Shown: positions 24,285-34,227 of the stretch, in pieces
Position numbering within the stretch: position 1 is the first letter of the stretch
How the letters are laid out: each line of letters begins with the position of its first letter
NCBI GenBank assembly: GCA_033977485.1
Contig: CM066991.1
Location: 58,213,350 to 58,277,349 of the forward strand
From: Hydrangea macrophylla
Lineage: Eukaryota; Streptophyta; Magnoliopsida; Cornales; Hydrangeaceae
Direction: 5' to 3'
DNA length: 64,000 bases
The notes under the pieces: generated by a model
What the model saw: only the letters and a program-made list of their open reading frames with translations
What the model was told of the DNA's origin: nothing
The model's database searches: none
Program-made: the position numbers and the translations under genes

Positions 24285-24465
24285 TGTTGTAAATATTACA
24301 TATTTATGTGTGATTGTTCACATTTTGTATTGGGTTAGGGATCTAATTGTAAAGTGAATTATTCACACCTCTACCTTACCCTATAAATAGCCATATCAAT
24401 GAGAAAAGATTGCATGATTCTGGCATTATTTTTCTATTTTCTCTTATTCTCTCTTTATTATAACA
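24285..24465 (+). repeat. 5' LTR of short-LTR copia element
   Basis: 181 bp with ctataaatag as TATA box near 24380. It is followed by cgttatcagcacga, which may be the primer site; the matching tRNA was not identified. Confidence 0.9.
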
Positions 24466-24540
24466 CGTTATCAGCACGATAGCCTCTTAAAACCCTAGGT
24501 ATTAAAAAGAGAGTCAATCAACTCTAAAGAAAACACAGGT

Positions 24541-25979
24541 ATGAAACTTGGGATGCAAAAATGTGAGGATGATATGTGCATGGTCGATAGTAAGCAACTC
24601 ACACTATACTTAAATATCAAAAGTTCTTCTCTATACTATAACTTAAACAAACAAAATGTGTCCACCATAGCTGGGTCTGCCCAAATTATTGAAGGCTCCG
24701 GAAGAGTCCATATTTTGTTACCAAATGGTACTCACCTATTTATTCAAAATGCGTTATATTCAAGTAGTTCCCAAATAAACTTGCGAAGTTTTAAGGATAT
24801 ACGCATGAATGTGTATCATATTGAAACTAAAAATGAAGGTAACATAGAATTTTTATACATAATTTCTTATGTTAGAAGCCAGAAGCTTACATTACAAAAA
24901 TTCTCTATTCTCTCATTGGGATTATATTACACAACAATTGAAATTGTTGAATCACATGCCATTATGAGCCAGAAACTTAAAGACTCAAGGAATTTAATTC
25001 TTTGGCATGATCGTTTGGGTCATCTTGAATTTACAATGTTGAAGAGATAGTGGATAACTCAAATGGGCATAATCTAGCAAAACAACATTTAATTTTTTAT
25101 AGTGGATACCTTTGTATTCCCTGTTCACAAGGAAAACTTACAACTAGACCATCATTTCTTAAAATTGCTTCTGAGTCGTCATCCTTCTTGCACCGGATAC
25201 AAGGTGACATTTGTGGTCCAATTCACCTTGCTAGTGGCCCATTTAGATATTACATGGTCTTACTAGATGCTTCAACTAGGTGATCACATGTATGCCTGCT
25301 CTCTACACGTAATCTTGCCTTTGCCAGATTACTTGGTCAAATTATCAAACTTAAGGCACACTTTCCGGACCAACCAATTAAGTCTATTCGACTCGACAAT
25401 GCATCCGAATTTACCTCTCAAATTTTTTATGACTATTGTTCATCCATACGAATTAATGTTGAGCATCTTGTCCCGCATGTACATGCTATCTTGCATGTTG
25501 AAATGTTACTTAAACTTAGACCCACTTCTTATAATCAATTTTCACCTGCACAACTTGTGACAGGTTGTCAGCCTAACATTTTACACTTGCAAAAATTTGG
25601 TTGTGCATTACATATTCCTATACCACTCCCAAAACGTACTAAGATGGGCCCCCAAAGGTGTTTGGGAATTTATCTTGGTTTTGACTCACCTTCTATTATT
25701 CGTTATCTAGAACCATTAACAGGTGATGTAATTACTGCCAGGTTTGCAGATTGCCAATTTGATGAGACAGTCTTCCCGCCGTTAGGGGGAGAAAATGAAA
25801 TTAATAGCAAACAACTTGTTTCTGAAGAATGGCATGAATTATCGTGAACTACTTCCACTTTGTCTCATCTAGATCCAAGAACTTCTCAATGTGATTATGA
25901 GGTAAGGAGAATATTGCATTTACAGGAAATTGCAAACCAATTACCTGATTCATTTAATGATGCATCTAAGGTGACAAAG
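24541..25979 (+). pseudogene. Copia protease remnant and integrase, broken
   Basis: The frame from ATG 24541 starts directly in the protease region with only a short leader before it, so gag is deleted. It reaches the pre-integrase block LWHDRLGH near 25000, changes frame at about 25045, and continues with the integrase zinc domain and core (GDICGPI, RLDNASEF). A TGA at 25281-25283 interrupts the core. An internal deletion near 25485 removes the segment that should hold the catalytic Glu. It then continues through the C-terminal integrase region (GIYLGFDSPSIIRYLEP) to about 25979. Such a protein could not integrate DNA. Confidence 0.85.
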
Positions 25980-26626
25980 TGTCACTCCCCGAAGTACCAA
26001 AAATAGGGAAAAATAAATTTCCTTTATGGGTTCGTAGACACGTGACTAGTTGTGAATGTCACCTGATTGTCCAAACATGCTTAAAACAATGATATAATAC
26101 AGAAAAGTGACTAAGTTCAGCGGAAGCAAGAATCCAAAACATTCAAGTCTTACATGATTAATATATTACAGACCCAAGGATATCCAAAAGATACATATTA
26201 CATGTTTAACTAAGCTATTACATCATTAATCATATTAACAACAGAACTATATCAAAAGAAAAGCTCCAAGATCTTCAACTAGCAAAACTGTAGCCTTCCT
26301 CGTAGTAATCTTCATCACCATAGTCTTCAGTAGTAAAATCTACATCTTGACAGTAGTCGGCTCCATCAGGACCAGCAAAGGCTGGACATGGATGGTCCAG
26401 CGGCATGAAACGCCGTTAGCGGTTAAGCTAAGTGAGGGTACCCTTAAGGTTACCACCACTAAGGTAAGTTATTCATCATCTCTTATTCTCAGAACCATGT
26501 TTCGTTCAAACCCAACCATACCTTTCAAATCTTAACCCAGAACTGAACTGACCAACGACATTGACTGAAAGAAGACTCAACTCCAAACGCATTTACGGGT
26601 CAAGAAAGAACAACACTTGATAATGA

Positions 26627-26908
26627 ATCGCTTGATCGAACACGTCACTGATGATCCTCAGGTCACCCGTAAGACCGAACACGTCATGACGTTCCTCAGA
26701 TCAAGAATGCGGGATATTAACAGTCACTTGATCGAACATGTCATGACGATTCTCAGGTCACCCGCACTTAACCGAACATGTCATGCTGATCCTCAGACCA
26801 AGGATGCGGAATATAGTCAATCACTTGATCGAACACATCATGACGATCCTCAGGTCATCCACACTTGACCGAACACGTCATGCCGATCCTTAGACCAAGG
26901 TACAAAAC
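26627..26908. repeat. 97-bp minisatellite inside solo LTR
   Basis: cttgatcgaaca starts at 26631, 26727 and 26824 (periods 96 and 97). Each unit has two sub-blocks with cgaacacgtcatgac-like and gatcctcag motifs, giving a half-unit periodicity. It creates an open frame (26617-26868) that is repeat-derived. Confidence 0.85.
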
Positions 26909-27626
26909 ATTTCACAACTCCCCAATCGACTCCACGGAATTACCGAATGACTAACTCTGCAAGAAATATCCGAACATGACACGAAAGTTTACGAATCAAC
27001 TTTGACCGGAAGTCACATGACGAGAGATAAAGCTCAACGTCCCTTATTCGCATAAAATCTGTTATTAAAGGTTTTATCGTTATTTTACGCGTTCGTACGT
27101 TTCGTAGTTTAGTTTAATAATAACATCCATTTATACTTTCGAAGTTACGTTTATACATCTATCATTCTATTTTATATCATAATATACTTACGATGAGAAC
27201 TTACCTAATCACTATCAATGCAATACTCGTGCTGTACAACATACTTAAAGCTTGGGTGTGAACTTTTAACGGTCATTAAACTATATTCATAACAATAGAA
27301 AACATAGCACGTAGTCCATGGATTTATAACGTGGATTTAATACCAATAAACAAATAGATGAAACCCTTAACATACTCATCTACGCGATGACACTACCATA
27401 GCACAATATTTTCATAACAACACAGGTACTAGAAAACTAACATCAACAATCAACACCATGCATAAACAAAACATCATACAAAAAGCTACACAATCTGCCA
27501 GGATACATTTTCACTGTGTTGACTGAAACAACATGATTTATTTGTGCATAATAAATTGCTTTGTAGATCAAACTCAAAACTAGAACATTATAGGTATTTG
27601 GATCATCTTCATGTACAGAAAAATCT

Positions 27627-28093
27627 AGCTTCAATTACATTTTTGAACTGTTCAAAATATTTATTTTACTCAGACATTTCTATATTTTTGGACTGCTCTG
27701 TCCCAGATTTATAGTACTGCATTGTACGTGACTTTCACCTATGAAGGATTCATTTTTAGACCAGGCTATAAAAGAGTTATTTGTAGATAAATGAGTTAGA
27801 TATCTTTACAAAAAAAACCAAGTCTAATTCAGATTTTTGAGCTACTCCAAGCGTTTATTTTACTAAACTATGTTCTGCTGAAAGTTTCTGTTTCCCAGAT
27901 GTATAACACTGCATTGTACATGTTTCACCTATGAAGGATTGATTTCTAGACTGAGCTATAGAAAAGTTATTTGTAGATAAATGAGTTACCTTTCTCCACA
28001 AAAAACCTAACCTAATTTAGATTTTTGAGCTACTCCAAATGTTCATTTTACTAAACTATATTCTGCCGAAAGTTTTAGTTTATCAGATTTAAG
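27627..28093. repeat. About 190-bp tandem duplication in solo LTR
   Basis: actgcattgtac occurs at 27716 and 27908, gctactccaa at 27841 and 28029, and acctatgaaggatt and ttatttgtagataaatgag in both copies. About 2.4 diverged copies. Confidence 0.8.
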
Positions 28094-29013
28094 GATTTAT
28101 CTTGCATGGCATGGAATCCTCAAAATAGCAACATCAAGCTCTTACTAAACATCACTACATACTGTATATGTTCTAAAGTAAGTTAGTAAACTCACCAAAT
28201 CTTAAAATTGAGTTTGGGCTTTGAATTTGAGCTTTAGGAAGCTTGAACGCAACTTCAATGGTGAAAGCTCCTTGTTCTTCTCCTTCTTCTTTACTTCTTG
28301 ACTTATGAGATTCTTTGTAGGTCTTCTAAGACTTCTTATTACAGATTCTAAGTCCCCATGGTGGCATATATAAGTGTATGGGTGTGTATATGTGTTTGTA
28401 TGTGAGGTGTATACAAGAGAAGAGGGGTGAATGCTTGGGTTTTTCTCCTAATTCTCTTCTATCTCTCCATGGAACTCCCAACTCCTAGTTCTCTCTAAAC
28501 ATGTGTGCAGATTGTAAGTGTTAAAAAGAGTGTAATGCATGAAGACATTCATGTTTATATAGAGCCTTACATGTGCAAGGTGTCACCTTGCATGTGCTCA
28601 TGTAAGCATGCATGAACAAGTGTCCATTGCATGGACAAGTGCCCTATGGATGGACAAATGGCATGTGTAGATGTGACAAGTGTCTAGGGGGTGTGCATAT
28701 GCCACAAGTGTCCGGCCATGTAGGGTCCACCTTGGGTTTTGTGCCACTTCCTCGGTTTACGTGCATAAGTCCTCGTTATGCATGTCGGTCTCGATTACGT
28801 GCAAACGGGTGTTATTTCTAATGTCCGGGTCCGAGTACGAGACTAAGTTAACTCTTATTACGGACGAGTTGGTGCAGTGCTTACAGTCTAATTAGTAATT
28901 ACATTACACTAATACAGTCACAAAAATAAAGTAATAATATAATAATAGACCAGATATGAAAATTCATAAAACTCATTTATTGCACGTAGAGAAATTACAG
29001 GTATTACACAAAG

Positions 29014-31270
29014 TCATATGTGCCAGCTATGAATGCATCTGCTCGAATTAGTGTCCCTGTAGGATAAACTTTGAATACGGTAACAAATGAATCTGTTGCA
29101 TGCCAGAAGCGTGGCAGACCTATAGGTTCCAAAGATTCAGCTCCCCGGAAGCGGAGAGTGAATGAGAAATCATGCCCTAATGTAGCTCCAGAAGAAGATG
29201 TTCATAGCACTCTAGAAGAGGTTATGTAACAAAAGCCCACTTTCCCTAAAAATCTCCGCGAATGATAATGCTTTAGACAAGGCACTAGTCCTTGAAAAGA
29301 CTATGACTCAGGTACCTGATAATAGTGAGATCTCAATATTCCATATACTTTCAAGAGAAATGTGGGAGCGAAAGAAATTAGTTATCGATGACATATTTAC
29401 TTATGTAGTAGCTACTGAAATATCCAAGGGCAATGATGAAAATTATGATATTGAACCACGTAATATAAATGAATGTCGACAAAGAAATGATTGGCCAAAA
29501 TGGAAAGAAGCAATTCAAGCAGAATTGGAATCTCTTGAAAAGCGTGGTGTATTTGGACCTATAGCACAAACACCAAAGACTGTAAACCTGTTAGATTTTT
29601 AAATGGGTGTTTGTGAGAAAAAGGAATGAGAAAAATGATATTGCAAGATACAAGGCATGCCATGTAGCACAAGGTTTCCTGTAGAAACCTGGGATTGATT
29701 ATGAAGAAACATACTCCCCAATTATGGATGCAATCACATTCAGATATTTAATAAATCTCGCAGTTCTGAAAAACTAGACATGAGACTCATGGATGTAGTA
29801 ACTGCATACCTATACGAGGACTTAGACACAGATATTTACATGAAAACCCCTGAAGGATTGGTTTTTCCTGAAGCAAAATCAAGAAGTACGTACTCGATCA
29901 AACTAAGACGTGCTTTGTACAGTTTGAAAAAATCTAGAAGAATGTGGTACAACTGTCTTAGTGAATATTTGTCTAAGAAAGGGAATGAAAATAATCTCAT
30001 TTGTCTATGTGTCTTCATAAAGAAATTGAAAATGGATTTGCCATAATAGCAGTTTATGTGGATGATGTAAATCTAATTGGATCTCCAAAAGAGCTTAAGA
30101 AAACTGATAGCTATTTAAAGAAGAATTTGAAATGAAAGACCTTGGGGAAACAAAATTTTGTCTCGGCCTGCAGCTCGAGAGAAGTACTAGTGGAATATTA
30201 GTTCATCAATCAAGCTATACTGAAAAGATGTTGAAGCGCTTTAATATGGACAAATCTTATCCACTAAGTATACCCATGGTCGTTAGGTCCCTAGATGTCA
30301 AGAAAGAACCATACCGACCAAAAGAAGAAAACGAAGAAATCCTTGGTCCTGAAGTACCATACATGAGTGCTATTGGTGCACTATTCTACTTGGCTCAAAG
30401 TACAAGACCAGACAGTACATTTCTTGTGAATTTGCTTGCAAGATTTAGTTCTGCACCCACCTATAGGCATTGGACCGGAATAAAACACATTGTTAGATAC
30501 CTTCGTGGGACCACTGATATAGGCTTGTTTTATTCATCTGATTTATCTAATCATTCCCATTTAGTTGGTTATGCAGAATCAGGTTATCTGTCCGACCCTT
30601 ATAATGGTCGCTCACAAACAGGTTATGCATTTTTGAACAATAATGCAGCTATTTTTTGGCGCTTTAGTAGCTATTTCTTGGCGCTCTACCTTCGTGGGAC
30701 CACTGATATAGGCTTGTTTTATTCATCTGATTTATCTAATCATTCCCATTTAGTTGGTTATGCAGATTCAGGTTATCTGTCCGACCCTCATAAGGGTCAC
30801 TCACAAACATGTTATGTATTTTTGAACAATAATGCAGCTATTTCTTGGCACTCTACTAAACAAGCTTTAGTAGCTACATCCTCCAACCATTATGAAATTC
30901 TAGCACTCCATTAAGCAAGCTGAAAGTGTGTCTGGCTAAGATCATTAGTCCAACATATACGGAGTAGTTGTCAATTAACTCCAGTCGTTGTGAGCCGACT
31001 ACAATCTTTGAAGACAATGCTGCATGTATTGCTCAAATTCAAGAAGGTTTCATTAAGGGAGATCGGATCAAGCATATTTCGCCCAAATTTTTCTTTACAC
31101 ATGAACTTCAAGAGAATCGTGAAATTGAAGTCGAACAGATTTGATCAAGCTATAACCTTGCCGATCTCTTTACTAAGGCATTACCCAAGCCAAAATTTCA
31201 AAAATTGGTGTACGGAATTGGCATGCGTTGTCTCAATCATCAGACCAACTGAAGTTTTCTCAAAGTGAGG
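29014..31270 (+). pseudogene. Copia reverse transcriptase and RNase H, broken
   Basis: Resumes the copia coding region after the solo LTR. WPKWKEAIQAELESL near 29490 begins RT. Frame changes and stops follow near 29600-29780, then MDVVTAYLYEDLDTDIYMKTPEG, and YVDD near 30057-30070 after another frame change. From 30132 the frame is open (MKDLGETKFCLG, SAIGALFYLAQSTRPD) into RNase H, where a segment is duplicated. The end of RNase H is frame-shifted near 31000-31200 and the coding region stops before the LTR. Confidence 0.85.
30498..30875 (+). repeat. 189-bp in-frame duplication in RNase H
   Basis: taccttcgtgggaccactga begins at 30498 and again at 30687. The period of 189 bases equals 63 codons, so the frame stays open. 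The RNase H YAD motif is YAE in the first copy and YAD in the second. Confidence 0.9.
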
Positions 31271-31530
31271 GGGAGTGATCATAAAATAAACATCCTGAAG
31301 TATGCAATATGTGAATTTTAGGCACACTGTTCTCTTTTTCCTTCGATTAGAGTTTTTCCCACAGGGTTTTCTCTTATCAAGGTTTTAATGAGGCAGCATT
31401 ATGCGCATCCACCAAGTTCTTGAGGAACGTTGTACTCTTTTTCCTTAGCTTCGATTTTTTCCCACTGAGTTTTCCTTAGCAAGGTTTTAATGAGGCAACA
31501 ATCATTTAATGGTGGACATCCTAGGAGAAG

Positions 31531-31718
31531 TGTTGTAAATATTACATATTTATGTGTGGCTGTCCACATTTTGTATTTGGTTAGGGATCTAATTGTAAAG
31601 TGATATTTATTCACACACCCTTACCTTACCCTATAAATAGGGAGCATATCAATGAGAAAAGCTAGCTTGATTCTGGTATAATTTTTCTGTTTTATCTTAT
31701 TTTCTCTTTATTATAACA
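31531..31718 (+). repeat. 3' LTR of short-LTR copia element
   Basis: 188 bp, preceded by aggagaag-type purines and similar to the 5' LTR with several substitutions and small indels, more diverged than the LTR pairs of the other elements here. Confidence 0.9.
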
Positions 31719-31922
31719 TTGTCTAAAATTTAAAACTTGTTTAGTATGAGGATACTATTCAAAACAATTCTATTAAAATGGCTTTTTTTTTTTTGGGTTT
31801 ACAATGCCTCTCAAATTAAATTGGGATATCAACAAACATATCCCTAAAATATCTTCTCATTAAATTCAAAATTTTAAGACTTGCTAGTTATTCAATCTTC
31901 TTCCTCATTTTCATATTCGTAA

Positions 31923-32095
31923 GAGTATACAAACAAATCTCACGAGCACAATCCACAAACACCACAATGTGCCTATCTCTCTCCTTTATAGACGTCATAG
32001 AGTCAGTGGACCCAACAATATCAGTAGACCCCACTACGAGAGAGATAGACACATTGTGGTGTTTGTGAGATTTGTTTGTGCCCAAAGACTTACTC
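31923..32095. mobile_element. MITE, 9-bp TSD, copy C
   Basis: 173 bp, ends gagtatacaaacaaatctca / rc gagtaagtctttgggcacaa, with inner inverted tgtgcctatctctctc and gagagagatagacaca. Flanked by tattcgtaa at 31914-31922 and 32096-32104. Shares its inner block with copy B at 22179. Confidence 0.87.
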
Positions 32096-32164
32096 TATTC
32101 GTAAATCTCAATTCCTATATCACCTTCATAACAAAGAAAAATAATACAACATCTAAGTAAACAT

Positions 32165-32720
32165 TGTTGATAATACTCAAAGTATTCAAAATGCTAATTT
32201 TTCTGAAAATTTGTTTAAGAAAATTCACAGTTATTCAAAATGTTGATTTTCCATAAAATTGTTTAAGAAATTTCACAATGTGCTTAAACTTTAAAAATGT
32301 TGGGTTTTCCAGAAAACTGTTTGAGAAAATTTACAAAGTGTTCCAAATGCTAATTTTTCCAGAAAAAGTGGTTGAGAGATTTCATAGTGTTCAAAATGTA
32401 GATTTTTCCAAAAAGTCGTTTGAAAATTTTCACACAGTGTTTAAAAATGCTGTGTTATCCATCATATTGTCTGAGAAAATTTCAGTGTTTAAAAAAAGAA
32501 AGAGAGACAAGAAGCAGTTTTTCAAGAATACTTTTGAAAACTTTCTCAAAGTGTTAAAAAAATGTTTCTCTATTGTGCTTTTTCATAATGCTTATAGGAA
32601 ATTTCTCAAAATGGTCAAGTGTAGTGTATATGCATCTATTATTCCAGAATGTTTTGAGAAATTCAACAAATGTTCAAAAATAGAGAAGAGAAAGACATTT
32701 TTTTTAAAAAAACTGTAAAA
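32165..32720. repeat. Degenerate minisatellite with long open frame
   Basis: Seven or more imperfect units of about 55-65 bp following the pattern gttcaaaatgctgatttttcc-agaaaa-gtttgagaaa-tttcaca. A 146-codon open frame (32278-32718), Phe/Lys/Val-rich, runs along the array. It has no family motif and its residues follow the repeat, so it is not called a gene. Confidence 0.7.
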
Positions 32721-33479
32721 TAAAATTGTGTTTGACAATTCGTGATTCAAGAACTTTTCTGATCCAATACCCCATAAAACACATACCTAATGCTTCCTCA
32801 AAGCGATATTAATTGCGAACGACAATTGGGAATGTGCATCAAATAAATCTTAATCCCTTGGACAATAAGCTAAATTGTGCAAAGCATCAAGTCAAGACAT
32901 GATGGTGTGTACGATATGTTTAGGCAAGTTGCTGAATTGATCTAGGCCTTCCTTAATGGTCGCCATTGTTGTACAAGTTTCTTTTTCTTTTCATTGTAAG
33001 GTATTGCTAGTGGTAATGTGTACAATCTTATTTGTTTAAAAAAATATATATAGATAGTTAAATCAGATTGACTGATTCCTTATTTTAGATATTAAAGTCA
33101 AATTTGAATTACCCTTTTAAACAATGAATGATTTAAAGGATGTATGTTTCTTATTTTATTTAACCAAGCAAGGGATAAATTAGTCTAGAAAAAAAATCCT
33201 CAAAACCTGAATAAGGGACTTAGACCACATTAAGTCTGCAAATGAGAGGCCTATTAATTCTAAAGTATTTTGCAGGAGCTTTTTCCAAAGATTGGGAATG
33301 AAAGATTTGTGTTAAAAATCTCTTCTTTTTTCGTTTTGTGGCCAATATCGGGGTGGTTTTCAAAGAAAAAAGAAAAAAGAAAAACGGAAGCAATTATCAA
33401 ACCCATTTTCAGTTTTTGTTGCCAAACGCATTTTCACTTTTCATCTTCAAACGAAAACAAAAACTAAAAAACCGACAAT

Positions 33480-33970
33480 GTTACCAAAAAGCCTTAGGTG
33501 GAGTTTGGCATAGCTTCTCAGGAACTTTTCATTATGGACTTAGATGAATTTTTTATTTTAAAGAAATAATTATTTGGTGAATGAGTATTATTATTTTTTA
33601 AATAAAAAATGCGTCTAAATGTGTGAATACATTTAATAGCAATGTCTTAAAAGTGAATACTTACACCTCCTTACCAATATTACCCTTAACAAATATCCAT
33701 TAGCTAGTGTATATAATTAGTTATGGAATTTGGATAAAGATGTCAATAATTTATAAACTAAGGGATAAAAGTGTAATTGTGTGTAAAAAGTTCCTGACTT
33801 CTAGGAAAGTGCAAAATCACAGTTTTGAGAAGTCAGGATTTTCGACTTCTCCGAATGGGCATTATAGAGATGGACTTCTTGTCAAGAAGTCCATTCCCAT
33901 ACCTCACCAAACGATTTTCCACTTCTGTAAATAGACTTCTTATTGCAGAAGCCTATTCTCAAAGGTTCCC
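33480..33970. other. Possible MITE-like element with short hairpins
   Basis: Bounded by taggtggagtttggcatagc and, inverted, taagagggcgtttgggaacc, loosely alike. Inside is a perfect 12-bp inverted repeat with a one-base spacer at 33870-33894 (atggacttcttg/caagaagtccat). No target duplication was found. The surrounding 32721-34227 holds no supported gene. Confidence 0.35.
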
Positions 33971-34227
33971 AAACGCCCTCTTAGTTTTATTTTAGGTATC
34001 TATGCAGTTCCAATCCTAAAGAAAATTTGGGCTACTTTAGTTTTGAAATGCGAAATAAGGTTTCTACTGAAATATATAAGCCTGGACACTGAAACTCAAA
34101 ATAATGCCATATCCCATAAAACAATATTGAACTTTTCGCTTAAACTTTTCTATTTCTTATCTTAATTTTCATGGGTGATGAAAATTTTGCAAGTTTAATG
34201 CGTTTTTTTTTTTTTTTAAAGAACTGT

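Larger units (their letters stand above)
25980..29008 (-). mobile_element. Solo LTR of a large Gypsy-type element
   Basis: 3029 bp, TG...CA ends, flanked by caaag at 25975-25979 and 29009-29013, inserted in the copia coding region. On the minus strand it ends cggggagtgaca, similar to the ggggcgtgaca end of the chromovirus LTR at 2342, and carries ctatataaaca as a TATA candidate (plus 28553-28563). This suggests a Tekay-like LTR in minus orientation. No gag or pol is inside, so two LTRs have probably recombined to one. Confidence 0.85.
24285..31718 (+). mobile_element. Decayed Ty1/copia element with short LTRs
   Basis: LTRs of 181 and 188 bp (24285-24465, 31531-31718) start TGTTGTAAATATT and end TTATAACA, flanked by ttgtc at 24280-24284 and 31719-31723. 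Inside are protease, integrase, RT and RNase H in copia order, all broken, and no gag. A 3.0-kb solo LTR of another family interrupts it. Both outer flanks also share gtctaaaatttaaaacttgt, so the insertion apparently entered a small tandem repeat. Confidence 0.92.

Noticed and set aside
26617..26868. 83-codon frame in the solo LTR
   Set aside because: Explained by the 97-bp minisatellite.
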